Positions 1 through 10,879 of a stretch of DNA of 64,000 bases are shown here, one piece after another. Below the pieces are notes generated by a model. The model searched no databases, had not been told where the DNA came from, and worked only from the letters and a program-made list of their open reading frames with translations. The stretch lies in the NCBI GenBank assembly GCA_907163375.1, contig CAJQUW010008639.1, positions 39,986-103,985 on the forward strand, given 5' to 3'. The translations under genes and the position numbers were made by a program. The stretch comes from Prostheceraeus crozeri. Its lineage: Eukaryota > Platyhelminthes > Polycladida > Euryleptidae. Every line of letters starts with the position of its first letter. Position 1 is the first letter of the stretch.

Positions 1-286
1 AATCATTCCTAAGTTTACGAATAGCTTCTAGTTGTTTTAATGCGTTTTGAGACTTAAGAGCATTTGATATTGCAATAGCTGTACTACCTATAGCAGCTGC
101 TCCTTTTGCAGCAGATGTAATCAAATCTTTATTATTTTTAATTAAGTTAACGATTCTTCCAATACCAGAAAAGATGCCAGCTTCTTCTCTATTATCATAA
201 TGATAAACAGGATTCATACGTGGTTCATGAGCAATTCTTTGATTTGAAGCAAAATGTTTAAGATTGTGTTTATAAATTATAGGCAT
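1..286 (-). CDS. Small amphipathic protein of the AT-rich element (partial)
   Basis: A frame opens with ATG at 286 and runs off the left edge, giving 95 residues. The N-terminal half is polar. It is followed by GIFSGIGRIVNLIKNN and an Ala-rich stretch around residues 55-80 that could be a membrane-active amphipathic helix. Small proteins of this kind occur near capsid genes in Polintons and in adenoviruses (pVI-like), but I recognise no family here and that comparison is only inference. The nearest gene downstream of the start on the other side is the coiled-coil protein at 448-732. Confidence 0.45.
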   Translation of the reverse strand, partial: MPIIYKHNLKHFASNQRIAHEPRMNPVYHYDNREEAGIFSGIGRIVNLIKNNKDLITSAAKGAAAIGSTAIAISNALKSQNALKQLEAIRKLRND

Positions 287-319
287 TTTTTAGGAATAAA
301 TTTGACTTTTGGGAAAAAT

Positions 320-445
320 ATTTGCGATTGGTTAGTAACCTGAGGACCTTTGGTCCGATCTCTAAAGCCTCTGAACAAAGTTCTATTGGTTAGTAACCTG
401 AGGACCTTTGGTCCGATCGGGTAAAGCCTCGAGGAGCTTCGCTCC
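320..445. repeat. Direct repeat of a GC-rich palindrome pair
   Basis: The segment ggttagtaacctgaggacc and the following hairpin ggacctttggtcc occur twice, at about 329-360 and 388-419. A third hairpin, gaggagcttcgctcc, lies at about 431-446. These are islands of GC-rich self-complementary DNA in AT-rich surroundings, between two small genes. Confidence 0.75.
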
Positions 446-447
446 GA

Positions 448-732
448 TTAAGATTTACGTGTGTGAATGTCCAACAACTTCGTGATAACTTTATTAATTT
501 TCCGTTGCACCTTATCTATTGCGTCAAGTAGCGTGTGATGTACTTTAATTTCTTTTCTATTAACTTGCATTTTCTCCTGATTCATCTTCAACGCCGTTTT
601 AAGAGCATTTAACTTAATTTTAAGAACATCTAATTGTCTTTTAACAGCATCTAACTTTTCTTTTTTTTCTTTAGAGTTTTCTTGTAAATATTTCTTTAAT
701 TCATTTTCTAAATTGATTTTAAGAGTTTTCAT
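448..732 (-). CDS. Coiled-coil protein of the AT-rich element
   Basis: The frame of 94 codons is rich in Lys, Glu, Leu and Ile with heptad spacing over nearly the whole length, for example KLDAVKRQLDVLKIKLNALK, so a long coiled coil is likely. There is no signal peptide or membrane segment. The family is not recognised. It lies on the same strand as the other genes of the element and is set between GC-rich palindromes on its 3' side and relic sequence on its 5' side. It may be a structural or fibre-type protein, but nothing in the sequence proves this. Confidence 0.5.
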   Translation of the reverse strand: MKTLKINLENELKKYLQENSKEKKEKLDAVKRQLDVLKIKLNALKTALKMNQEKMQVNRKEIKVHHTLLDAIDKVQRKINKVITKLLDIHTRKS

Positions 733-1136
733 TTTATCAACTTTTTGATTAAGTGAGTTTACTTCATTTACAGGGTGATTTTTAATTGACGCAAGATTTA
801 AAATTGTTTTTATTTCTACTTAGTCGACATGAAAAATGAAGTATTATACATTTCTGAACACCTGAAACTGGGGAATTTATGAATATCAAAGCGGTTAAAG
901 CATATCTATAATCTCCAATTTTTAAGAAATTTTTATGTTTTATCTTTGAATTTCATTACCATTGAATTACTTCATTTCATTGAACTTCCTTTAATCACAA
1001 CCATAGAAGAATTATTGATATTAGATATGAATAGAAAAGGGTAGCAAGTGAAAATCAGACGCATTCTATCATCAATCTGATCACACTTCTATTAATTCAT
1101 TTTGCCTTTGAGATCTTGATGGTGATAATTTCATTG

Positions 1137-1304
1137 TCATGAACTGTCAATGAAAAGCATTTGCAAAGCGATCAGTAAGCGATGGAACTGATGCAATGGA
1201 CCAGATAAAACGTCTCCAGTTTTCATGATATAATTTTCTATTTCTATTTCTAATTCACGATTATTCGGGATATATGCACCTCCACCAACCTTTGGCAACA
1301 TCAT
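1137..1304 (-). CDS. Small unrecognised frame in relic sequence
   Basis: A 55-codon frame opens with two ATG codons and GGGAYIPNN, then an acidic run (ELEIEIEN). It could be the front of a longer gene of the AT-rich element whose remainder towards 740 has decayed. The stretch 733-1136 shows no convincing coding signal apart from this possible remainder. Confidence 0.25.
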   Translation of the reverse strand: MMLPKVGGGAYIPNNRELEIEIENYIMKTGDVLSGPLHQFHRLLIALQMLFIDSS

Positions 1305-1339
1305 TTTTAAAACAATAAAAAAGTAATTTTTTATATAAT

Positions 1340-2762
1340 GAGAAAAAAAAAATTTTCTAATAAAAATAAAAAAATGGAAAAACCAAATTTAAAAAATTTG
1401 CCGCATCATCCTGTTCTTCTTATTCGACGAGATCAACGGGATTTGAAAATAAATGTTTTGATAATAATAATAATAATAATCCATGTATAGATGTTAATAT
1501 TTTATTTGAATTACAAGCCGAAATATTTAGAGAACAGACTAAAGGTTTACCTTCTATAGAAACTAACTATTGTATTTTTCCAGGTGATCCATTTATAAAC
1601 TTTATGGATATTGTAAGTAAATATAATGATGTAGCTTATGTAGAATTAAATAAAGAAAATATGGTTATAATAGGTCATAATAATGTTTATGGTTTTATTA
1701 GAGCAGTATTACCAATTAGTAATACTGATTGGATAGAAACTAAAATTATCAATTATATCAATATTAAAGAATTAGTTAAAAAATTAAAATCTTTTTCCAA
1801 AGAAAAAATTAGATCATTTGTTGATGAACAAAACCAATATAATATTCATATCGAGAGTAAAAAGCATAACGAAGAATTATTATGTCAAGTTTATTATAGA
1901 GATACAATTTATAAACAAGAAACATTAGAAATGCCCCAAAGATATGATGATGATACACATATAGGATTATATTCAAACTTAAATATTAATTTGTTAAAAT
2001 CTTATATAAATGGTTTAGCTCAACGAGAGAAAATTTATATGTGGACTACACCTTATACTATTAACAATGACCATAATCATAATCATAATAAACGAACCGA
2101 AGGTTCTAGGGCTTTGCCTGATCTTAAAGAATCTTATAATAATAATGCAGATAATAATATAATGTAGATGATGATAATATAAATGATGATTCTGAAACAT
2201 CTGAAAAAGGTGTAAATGGTAAAAAAGATTATAAAAATATTAGTAATTATAAAAATTTAAGTGAAGAAAAATTTATATCTCATACTGATGTACATGATAT
2301 TAATACTACATATAATCAAAATTTATCTAAATTTCATTTTCTTACAATTGAAAATAATAATGATGGTATAGTTGAAGATACTGTTGGACAACTATGTGTC
2401 GGGTCTACAAAATTTAAATTAGGATTTACATCTAATCAATTAAAAATTTTATCATCTTTAATAAAAACTAAAAGTGATTCAGATTATGGTGGTGTTATTA
2501 AATTTTCCAAAAGAGATCAAAGACCAATATTTTTCTCTATTATATTATTATCACATAAAAAATGTAATTTAGAGTTAGATATTCCAATAAGAGAATGGTA
2601 TCCTATCAGGGAATGGCATCCTATAACAAAAAGTGTAATTTATGATGTTGAAGAATCAATTTATGATGATGAAGAATCAATTGATGATGATGATGAGGAA
2701 TCAATAGTTAGTGAAAATAAATTTAAATTATCTTTTGATAAAACGTTATATGATAAAACTTA
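1340..2762 (+). pseudogene. Plus-strand gene of the AT-rich element, Asn-rich, unknown
   Basis: This is the only plus-strand gene of the element. The longest uninterrupted part is 1604-2167 (187 codons). Coding-like sequence extends on both sides, with Asn-rich and Asp/Glu-rich runs made from aat, gat and gaa repeats. It includes hydrophobic, beta-rich stretches such as FHFLTIENNNDG and KFKLGFTSNQLKILSS. No family is recognised. A GC-rich palindrome (gaaccgaaggttc) lies inside it near 2095. It is broken, with about two or three breaks. Confidence 0.4.
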
Positions 2763-2889
2763 ATATGATAAAACTTAATAGAAAATACCAAAATATTCGA
2801 TAAATATATTTTCATATGTAATATAATTTTTAGATGTAATAAATTTTTTAGATGTTATAAATTTTTTAGATGTTATAAAATTTTAGATG

Positions 2890-5800
2890 TAATAAAAATT
2901 TATTATTCCCATGTGTCATCATCATCACTTAAATTACTCTCACAGATGATTGTTTGAAATATTTCAGCTTGAATATCTTGTCCGTTATAAGGTAAAATAA
3001 TTTCATTTTCATCAGGTGCTTGACGTTTAAGAATATTTATTTGACCAGAGAATTTTTTTCTTCAGTATTATTATTTTTATCAGGAATACTAATTCCAGTT
3101 TCTAAAGATATTTTCCATGGTTTATTAACTGTAGTCGATAATGTTTTCCCCGAATATAATTTTAGAAAATCTTCTACTTTTACTTTATCTTGTGAATATC
3201 CTTTGAATGTTTTCTTTTCACTAAGTCTCCCTTGTTCATCTACAATAATACAATATTTTATTTTAGGAGCAATAAACATTGCAAAAATAATTCCACCATT
3301 TCCATAATCATTTTTTCCTTGACAGAATTCTCCCCCAACATATCCAGCAGCATCTAATTTATTGAAGAGTTCATTGGAAATTTTATTGAATCAGTGTTTT
3401 TTACAATTAATGGAAAACCACAATTAAATGTGCCATCTTCTGTTTCAATATCATAAACATATTGTGGTTTATTATTTAAGTATCTTGCAGTGGTGACATC
3501 TTTAGTAATATTATTTTTAACTTGACACGCACTAAAGCATAATGATGTATCTTGTCTTTCGCTTACTACCAAATTAATACCTAGAGATGATGCCAAATTG
3601 TATAAACCACTAAAAGTTTCTTTATTTTTCTGTGTGAAACGAATAGTTGCATATTTCCTTGTAAAAAAAGATTTCTTGTCCCCATCTGCTGCATAAAATC
3701 CAACAAAGAACCAATATCTAATATTATATTCAGCATTTAGAACATACCAAGGAACACGTTTTTCTCTAAAATGATTATAATAATTTTCACTAAAGTATAT
3801 AGCATATTGTTTTGGATTTTCAAAATTAAGTTTGTATACCCTAGATGATCTCATTGTATCATATATTTTACAATCATTGTTATAAACTTCATTAATATAT
3901 GTTTTTAATTTCATTAAGAGGTTAAGGTCTTGGTTATTTAAAGCACAACAATATCTGACTCCTGATTCATAATTATAGATTCCAGCAGAGCCATCTCTTA
4001 AAAAGAATCCTTCTATAAATGCTTGCTTACATCTTAAATTAGGTGGATCATTAACATAAATATCACTTACAATTTGTTTCAATGTGATTGTATTGTCGTG
4101 TAAAAATAATTTATTATGTAGTAAATTTGTTCCTATATTTAATTTTTGTGGCTTTATTTCATTACCTCCTTCATCTAACAATGAATGATGTTCAGTGACA
4201 TCTACTATTCCTATTTTTGTTCTTATTCGATAAATACTTTTATTTGTAAGATGTCTAAAAATTTGTTTTACTTTACTCCATCCATTATGAGTATAAATTT
4301 CTAAATTATTAACAAATGAAATTTCTTTCATATCACCATTAATTTCAAACGGATTAATTTTATAGTTGCTTACAATACTATCTATTCTAGAAATAAATAA
4401 TGAATTATTCTTTCTCAATATTACAGGCGTGTCAGCTGTTACTGAATCTGTATAATGAATGTATTTTTCGTTGAAACCATTAATTTCTAAAATAAAGTTA
4501 TTCATGATTCTTCTAGAGTGAGAAAGAATGAAAGAACCTAAGTGTGATGGCATGAATGACGTCTTCCCATCCTTTACAATATTAGTTTTAAGAAATTCAT
4601 CATCTTCCATTTCTACTTTCGCTCAATATTGTTCATCATTTAATTTTTCATAATCTTTTACTTCTTGAGTGAAATTTTTTCTCAATGTATTCTCATTCCA
4701 TAAATGATATTTAGTGGTTATATCTTTTTGCACAGTTTTGCCATATAGTGAATTCATCAATAATTTAATTAACTCATCGCCTACAGTATTTCCTTCTGTT
4801 TTATAACTTTATCTCAAATTAAAAAGTTTTTCAATATAATTTCGAAATAGTGAAACTTGATAATTTTTTTCATAAATTATACCATCAGTAATATGTAAGA
4901 TTTTTCCCCCACATCTAACAATTTCTTGTATGTCTACAGACGTTAATACATCATAACATATACCATTTCTAAACCTGATTACTTTTACATGAGAATTATT
5001 ATTTTGATTTTTAGCTTTATCTTTTATAGGAACTGGTTGGAAAAACATATCATTCGGATATTGAAACACAACAGAGAATATTCCAGTTTTAGGTCTAAAT
5101 GTTTGAGTATTAAATTTATATACTATTTCCCGCTCTTCTTCTTGACCAAATTTTCTAGCTGATTCAGCTTTAGGGTATTCTGAATTTTCATCATACATAG
5201 CTGATGGATATAAAGATGTTGCATCAAAAGCCATTAGAAACTCATTTTTTTGTTCAAGTAGTTGACTTGAAATTTTCTTACAAATTTCAGTTTTATCTCC
5301 TAAATCTCGATACTGTTTCATTAAATCTATTAAATTACTTCCAAGGGACAAAGGGGACGAAGTCCCCCCAGCGCAGCGACCAGGTAAATACTGTTTTAAT
5401 ATTGGTAACAAGATGTTACAAAATGGCGATGTGTATTTTCTTATATTTGCTGAAACTCTTCCACCTTTAACAGATTTTCTAATATAATTTCTAGCCCATA
5501 AATCTATATGAGAATGAATATTTATATTGTCATTTTGTACGCTTTTCATCCAACCGTTAAATGTTAAAGCAGAGGATGTTAAATTAGTAGTTATATCTTC
5601 ACCAACTAAATCTCGCATAACATTATTATATTTGTAGATACAAAAAGCTAAAGAAAGAATATCGTTAACTAAATATGGTCTCCATTCATTTTCTTTTTCT
5701 TTATAATTTTCATGTGGTATGTTTCAAATTTCATAATTTAATTTACACACATTCGTAGGAATTTTAAAATTCTCACACCATTTAGAAAGACTTGTTTTTA

Positions 5801-7151
5801 CATGTTGATAACTACATTTCATTATAATAGTTTGAAGTGCTAATTTACCTGAAGGTGAATCTTTTTTCATATTGTTTTTAAATCTAAAAGATTTTTGAAT
5901 GTATCTACTAACACATTCAGTTGTATAAGGATTTTGTAATGAAGCAGTTAATATTCCTCTTGAAGTTTTAAGAGGCGGTTTAGATAATTTAAAACTAGCT
6001 TTTATCGGAAAATAGGAATCAAAACCTGATGAATTGTGAGCTATTAAAGTTACTTTCGAGTAATTAAATTTTCGAAGAGTTTTGAAAAATTGATGGATCG
6101 GACATACGTCTTCTGGGTTTCCCCTGATTGCACATTCATCATCCTCAGTTCTCGTAAATATTTTCACACAATTTTGAAGTTTATTAAATTCTAATTCAGT
6201 TAAATTATTATACTCATTAATCTGTTTTTTAAGTTTTTTAATTTCATCTTCATCTTTTGATCGTTTAATTTTAATCATATCACTTAACAAACGTGTTTCT
6301 AATTCTTTCAATCTTTGTTTCGGTAAAGAACATATAAATTTATTAAAATTAATAGCTCCTACAGCGTAAGGAATAGGATGAGCTGTTGAACAGTTAGGAT
6401 CGGGAAAAGTTTCGAGATCCCAAATATATGTTGAACCATAGTCAATTTTTTTCTTTGTTATGATTTTATATGGACGCGTTGTTAGATTTTCATCAGTAAC
6501 TGTTTTATATATGGGTTTGAAATTATTTTCAATTTCTCTAATAACTTTTAATTTATGAGATTAATTAATTAAACAATAGTGACCAATTGTTGAACCTGCG
6601 TGAAAACAATTGTAATAAACATAATTATGAAGCGTTTCAATTCCTCTAGGATTTAAATGACGATTGGCAGGACTATAATATTGAACGCATTCTCCAAAAT
6701 ATTTATTGAATTGAGAAAATTTGCAGTTTGACATTACTCCTGTTCTAGATGTGGCTTTCTCTTTATATAAAAAATTATTAAACATTTCTTTCATCATTTC
6801 TCCTTGTTCTTCATTAAAACCTCGTAAAATATTATAACATTTAATAAAACAAAAATCTTCAGAAGGAATATAACAATATTCACCGAAATATTCTTTGATT
6901 CTATATTTCATATTAATCCCTGCCCCTCTATGCGATCTTTGTACTAACTTCATTCCAAAATCTTCATATTTAATATCACCTGTAAAAATCCATTCGTTAG
7001 CATCGGATTTCTCATCCAGATTCGAAAACCATATTTCAAATGAATTTTTATTATAGAAGGTTGCGTAAAAATTTTGAATTATATTTTCCTGATCTTTAAC
7101 AACTTTTCCAAGTAAATTAATAATTTTACCATTTGCTAAAAGTTTCCTCAT
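2890..7151 (-). pseudogene. polB: Protein-primed family B DNA polymerase with intein (AT-rich element)
   Basis: Replication polymerase of the element. Reading the minus strand from 7151, an N-terminal part without known motif is followed by the exonuclease region (a WDLETFPDP block near 6420 and LIAHNSSGFDSYF near 6030), palm motif A (DATSLYPSAM near 5210), motif B (MNSLYGKT near 4750), motif C split by an intein near 4445 and 3396, and a thumb end (IAPKIKYC near 3260). Order and motifs fit Polinton polymerases rather than cellular ones. It is broken, with roughly half a dozen breaks. An in-frame GC-rich insert lies near 5343-5385. Confidence 0.85.
3396..4445 (-). other. Intein with LAGLIDADG homing endonuclease in PolB motif C
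   Basis: Inside the polymerase frame the catalytic motif is split as YTD, then 350 residues, then TDS. The insert begins SVTADTPVI, the classical splicing block A, and has the block-B-like VTEHHSLL about 100 residues in. Two LAGLIDADG-type helices follow (GFFLRDGS and GFYAADGD), as in dodecapeptide homing endonucleases, and it closes with VYDIETEDGTFNCG and LIVKN before Thr. Known PolB inteins of giant viruses use the same site. The intein frame runs unbroken from flank to flank. Whether it splices cannot be told from sequence. Confidence 0.92.
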
Positions 7152-7244
7152 ATCATTTACTACATCAATAAAAGATACATTTTCATATTTAATTTCATTT
7201 GGATTAAATAAATTACATAAATCATCACCAAGCTCATCCTTAAT

Positions 7245-7466
7245 TCAATCATCAAAAAAGATATCAGTAATAGGAGTTTCTAATATTTCTTTTGTTCCAC
7301 TTTTCTGTTTTTTAATATTGCGTCTAATACTACGCCTAGTACGTTTCTGTTTTTTAATACGTTTACTAAGTTTAGTATGTTTAATTTGCGCATCAAACTC
7401 AGCAGTTTGTTTCTTGATTAATTCATCAATCCTAGACGTTTGTCCGAGAGACATTTCACGATTCAT
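7245..7466 (-). CDS. Small basic protein of the AT-rich element
   Basis: The frame has 73 codons. Residues 28-57 hold a dense Lys/Arg run (SKRIKKQKRTRRSIRR), while the C-terminus is acidic (ITDIFFDD). This suits a DNA-binding core-type protein, but I recognise no family. It lies just upstream of the polymerase on the same strand. Confidence 0.4.
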   Translation of the reverse strand: MNREMSLGQTSRIDELIKKQTAEFDAQIKHTKLSKRIKKQKRTRRSIRRNIKKQKSGTKEILETPITDIFFDD

Positions 7467-7515
7467 ATTTTTTAAAAGAAAAAATGAATTTTTACATAGA
7501 ACCTCGGTTCCGTTT

Positions 7516-7821
7516 TTACGTGTACACAGGAATATGTAATTGATGAAATGTTTCTAATTCATGTGTTGTTAAATGTTCTTTCTTAACCAACCACCATAAA
7601 ATATTATACGCCAAAAATACTCGGAAACTTCTTAAACAAAGTGGAAAGTCTTTTGTTTTAACACACGGTTTAATACCATGTTTTGTTCTATAATCTGTAA
7701 CGAGCGCTACGTATTTATGATGATAATAAAATCTAACTTCTTTCTTCGAATTTACAGGATTTGTAGGATGACGATAATCTTTTAAAACTGGTAAATGTTC
7801 TATCTTGTAAGCATTCAACAT
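7516..7821 (-). CDS. Unrecognised small protein of the AT-rich element
   Basis: The frame is open from 7887, but I prefer the ATG at about 7821 (MLNAYKIEHLPVLKDY), because the upstream codons read through a GC-rich palindrome and low-complexity AT sequence. The product of about 101 residues has a His/Tyr-rich centre and an aromatic, partly hydrophobic C-terminus (AYNILWWLVKKE). No family is recognised. It lies between the ATPase and the basic protein, on the same strand. Confidence 0.4.
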   Translation of the reverse strand: MLNAYKIEHLPVLKDYRHPTNPVNSKKEVRFYYHHKYVALVTDYRTKHGIKPCVKTKDFPLCLRSFRVFLAYNILWWLVKKEHLTTHELETFHQLHIPVYT

Positions 7822-7883
7822 ATTTTTTTTATTTTTATTAACAAAAAATTTATAAGAAAAAATTATTCGGTCACTCCGTTCGG

Positions 7884-8650
7884 TCACTCCGCGAAAATAT
7901 TTTCTATAACTCTATCATGAATTTTTTTATCAATATTAATTGTGATAAATCCATAACCTTTTGACCAACCATTGTTACACGATTGTTTAAATTCATCTTT
8001 ATTTCTTACGCATAAATCTCTTAACAAATCACTTAAGTTTCTCGCATTTATTTCAAATAGTATAAATATATTTGCATTCTTTCTAATAACACTTCCGTCT
8101 AATGAATACATACTTTGTGTTAAATAAAATACACTACAGTTGTTATGTCTACCTCTTGTGAAATAATTTCTCTGAACTGACTGATTTCTATCATTTACAC
8201 AATCATCAAAAATTACACAATGTTTCATTGTTTTATCTAGTTTACTAGGATCTTGCATATTACCACTATCATCTATTAATTGTATCTTTATATGTATATT
8301 TTTATTAGATTCAACTAACTGATTATTTTTTGCTGCTTCTTCACACCACGAACTTATTTCTTCTTCATCTTCAGATTTTTCATATTCTTTGAATAATGAA
8401 GCAATTGCTGTTTTTTAAGATTATTTTCAAATCCATATTTTTAAAATTATAGACGGGTTGTTCTGCTGTTGTTGTATAAATTATAAGATTGTTATAATCC
8501 AAAAAATTTGGAGTCGATAAAAATTTTAAATAATAGATACGTTTTTCCACATCCTGATCTTCCACAAATAACTGACAAAACTTTATTAGATAATTTTGGA
8601 TGATGATTAAATTTAAGTTTTTTTTATTTAATGGGGACACTTTACTCATT
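7884..8650 (-). pseudogene. FtsK/HerA-type packaging ATPase (AT-rich element)
   Basis: Genome-packaging ATPase of Polintons and related viruses. A Walker A segment (GRSGCGKT) can be read near 8555 and a Walker B segment (HCVIFDDCV) near 8220. After the latter come a TRGRHNNCSVFYLTQ block and an Asn/Arg-rich region typical of the family. Length and order fit a protein of about 250 residues. It is broken, with about two breaks. Confidence 0.75.
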
Positions 8651-8735
8651 TTTTAATAAAAAAATTAATTTTAATTTTTTTATTTTTTGTTTCTAAAGAA
8701 GAAGAATAAGATGAAGAAAATTAGACTTCTCTAGC

Positions 8736-8908
8736 TTCGCGTGGGAGTTTATACCTCTCGAACCAAAAGATCTATCATAATCTGTTCACCTCCAAAATTT
8801 ATTTCTTGTCCTTTTTCATCAGTGATTCTCATGTTAATACTGTTAATAGTTCTAAATGATTATTAATTTTGTCAAAATCTGCTGATGATAATTCTCTCGA
8901 AGACATTT
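8736..8908 (-). pseudogene. Relic of a capsid-type protein C-terminus
   Basis: A short ATG-led frame starts at 8908, and nearby sequence reads NMRITDEKGQEINFGG. This pattern (IT-DE-G--I-F-G) is seen at the C-terminus of proteins found next to capsid genes in many Polintons. Only a remnant is present, so the call is tentative. The GC-rich motif agcttcgcg lies beside it. Confidence 0.3.
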
Positions 8909-8995
8909 TTTAGTTAAAATTTTGAATAAATATTTTTTTTATAAAAAAATTAAAAACAACAACATATTTCAGCTACGGGCGAAGCCCCAGAACAT

Positions 8996-9799
8996 TCAGT
9001 TCGTTATACTTTTATAATCCTCTTCATTTAGAATCTTCTTTTCTAACAGTCTTTTCAATATAGCATGAATTTCATTGAAACTAGAATTATGTCCTTCTTT
9101 TATTGCAGATATTAAAATATTTAATCTTTTTAGTAGTTCTTGTGGATCATCTGGTAAAAATACAGTTGTTTCTGTTTTAAAACCTTTTCCTACTTCAACT
9201 CCCGTTGATAATATATTTTCTAATTGTTTATAACGTCTAAGAGATTTTACTGCACGAACTCTATCTAAAATAGCTTTATATTTTATGAGATCTTCTACAG
9301 CATAATTATTTAAATCTGCTCCTCTTAAAAGATCAACAAAATTTCTATCTAAACTAAAAGGTGATTTATCTGGTGAAAAAATTATACCTCGAAAAGGTTG
9401 TGGAAATATTTCTTTTTGTCCGAGATAAAATCTAGGTATTGTTTTTCCATCTATAAATGAAATAGAATGTTCAAATTGCATAGATTTTGGTAATTTCTTA
9501 TTAATGTTTGATTCTAGTAATCCATAGTCATCTAATATAGTTTTGTGCTCTGGATCCGTTATATCAATTTGTTTATCATTATTTGTAAGTTCTTTTTCAA
9601 GAGTTTTAAATGGTTTCATAGTTTTCTCAAAATCAGTTTTTACTTGCTCGGTTTGCTGCATTTTTTCAAACATATCAGATTGAATACCAGCTTTTATCAT
9701 TCTATGTTGAAGATGATTTTCTTTCATAATATTTCTTTGTTTTATTAACTCTTCTAATTGTTTTATTCTTTTAAAATTATCAGCTCTAATTTTATCCAT
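8996..9799 (-). CDS. Polinton protein of unknown role (AT-rich element)
   Basis: The frame is open from 9865, but the ATG at 9799 (MDKIRADNFKRIKQLEEL) is the better start: residues before it look like read-through of AT-rich leader. About 267 residues follow: a coiled-coil N-terminal third, a middle part with IPRFYLGQKEIFPQPFRG, and a C-terminal helical part with AVEDLIKYKAILDR. The central Polinton has a shorter protein (20794-21315) beside its ATPase with a similar EDLIQYATRRKRR segment, so the two may be related. Function is unknown. A particle protein is possible. Confidence 0.55.
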   Translation of the reverse strand: MDKIRADNFKRIKQLEELIKQRNIMKENHLQHRMIKAGIQSDMFEKMQQTEQVKTDFEKTMKPFKTLEKELTNNDKQIDITDPEHKTILDDYGLLESNINKKLPKSMQFEHSISFIDGKTIPRFYLGQKEIFPQPFRGIIFSPDKSPFSLDRNFVDLLRGADLNNYAVEDLIKYKAILDRVRAVKSLRRYKQLENILSTGVEVGKGFKTETTVFLPDDPQELLKRLNILISAIKEGHNSSFNEIHAILKRLLEKKILNEEDYKSITN

Positions 9800-9999
9800 T
9801 TTTAAAATATAATATTTGAATTTTGTGGTAACATTGGAATACAACAAAAACATTTTACTGAACAAATAATTTTTTTATTGCTTTGTTGTCTGACATCTTT
9901 TCGTTTAAAGTTTTCTCGTTTTAAGTTTTGTTTAATAAAGTTTTGCTTAAATTTTCGCTTAAAGTTTTTAGCTCTTCTAAAAAAATTTTATCATTTTCT

Positions 10000-10634
10000 T
10001 AATTAGAAATTTTACCATCAGTAAAAGTTTTACCATCACTAGAAATTTTGCCATCCTGTTTATTCTTATCATCAACTTTTTCTGACTGTAATTGAAATGA
10101 TATTTGATTTACTTCATTAGCTATTTGATCAATTTTTTCAATCTCATCTAACGTAACAACATGATCATCACATACTCTTTGAAAGTAGTAATGTAGTTTA
10201 TCATAGACTTCTTTAATATGTTAATGCTTAGTTTTTAATGATTTTCGTTTCTTAGTTATTAAAAATTTATCTAACATTGTAACAAGTGAAGTTGCAAAAA
10301 CACCCGTACCTGTTAAAGCTGTAGCAGCTACTGGAATTACTAAAACACCTGAAGATATAACAATTGTTAAAGCACCTAAACTTATTGTTAAGAATATGCC
10401 AATTCCTTGTGTTACATTCTTAACTTTAGTCCATCTCTTTCTTAATTTTTTATAATGCTCTAATCTTAATAATAATTGAGATTCCTTATCTTTCATATAA
10501 CGTTCTCTATCTTTGTGTTTTTCTTTATTAATTTTTTCAATGTCCATTAAAGTAGGACTACGTTCATATGATAACGAAGGATATATTCTTGCGGTTTCTT
10601 CCACTTTTGTTTCATCCACTTTTGTTTCTTCCAT
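10000..10634 (-). pseudogene. Two-pass membrane protein of Polinton type
   Basis: The frame at 10221-10634 (137 codons) has a charged N-terminus, a short coiled coil and then a Gly/Ala/Val-rich double hydrophobic segment (IGIFLTISLGALTIVISSG and VIPVAATALTGTGVFATSL) followed by a basic tail. Coding-like sequence with HYYFQRVCDDHVVTLDEIEK continues towards 10000. This design, a membrane hairpin followed by a helical acidic tail, recurs in animal Polintons. Function is unknown. It is broken about once. Confidence 0.55.
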
Positions 10635-10688
10635 TTTTAAAGAAATATTTTGAATAAATATTTTGAATACAATCTTCTGGTATATTGA

Positions 10689-10873
10689 GACTACGTGATA
10701 TTTTGAGACAACTTAAATTTTCGTCTGCCTAAATTTTCAAAAATTCTTAGACCACGTGATATTTTGAGTCAACCTAAATTTTCGTCTGCCTGAATTTTCA
10801 AAAATTCTTAGACCACGTGATATTTTGAGTCAACTTAAATTTTCGTTTACGTGATATTTTGAGACATACTACT
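10689..10873. repeat. 61-bp tandem repeats at the end of the AT-rich element
   Basis: Units starting with gac(t/c)acgtgatattttgag begin at 10689, 10750 and 10811, a period of 61 bp, and a shortened fourth unit ends in gagacatactact. Short tandem repeats inside the terminal repeat are usual for Polintons. The bases after the end are cacgaa (10874-10879), the expected second half of a 6-bp target duplication. Confidence 0.7.
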
Positions 10874-10879
10874 CACGAA

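Larger units (their letters stand above)
1..10873. mobile_element. AT-rich Polinton/Maverick-like element, right end and most of the body
   Basis: The genes on the minus strand are of Polinton type: family B DNA polymerase, FtsK/HerA-type packaging ATPase, a two-pass membrane protein, and small basic and coiled-coil proteins. Base composition is far more AT-rich than the rest of the window. The right end is placed at the ACTACT at 10868-10873, because three 61-bp repeats stop just before it and the central Polinton ends in the same six bases. The left end lies outside the window, so the target duplication cannot be tested. It is a broken fossil with roughly ten breaks over several genes. No integrase is seen in the part present. 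Confidence 0.75.

Noticed and set aside
3020-3307. Plus-strand frame of 95 codons with hydrophobic segments in the AT-rich element
   Set aside because: Antisense to the polymerase end that reads IAPKIKYC. No independent support.
10680-10873. 61-bp repeats as a host minisatellite
   Set aside because: They stop at ACTACT, where base composition also changes, so they are better read as the terminal repeat of the AT-rich element.
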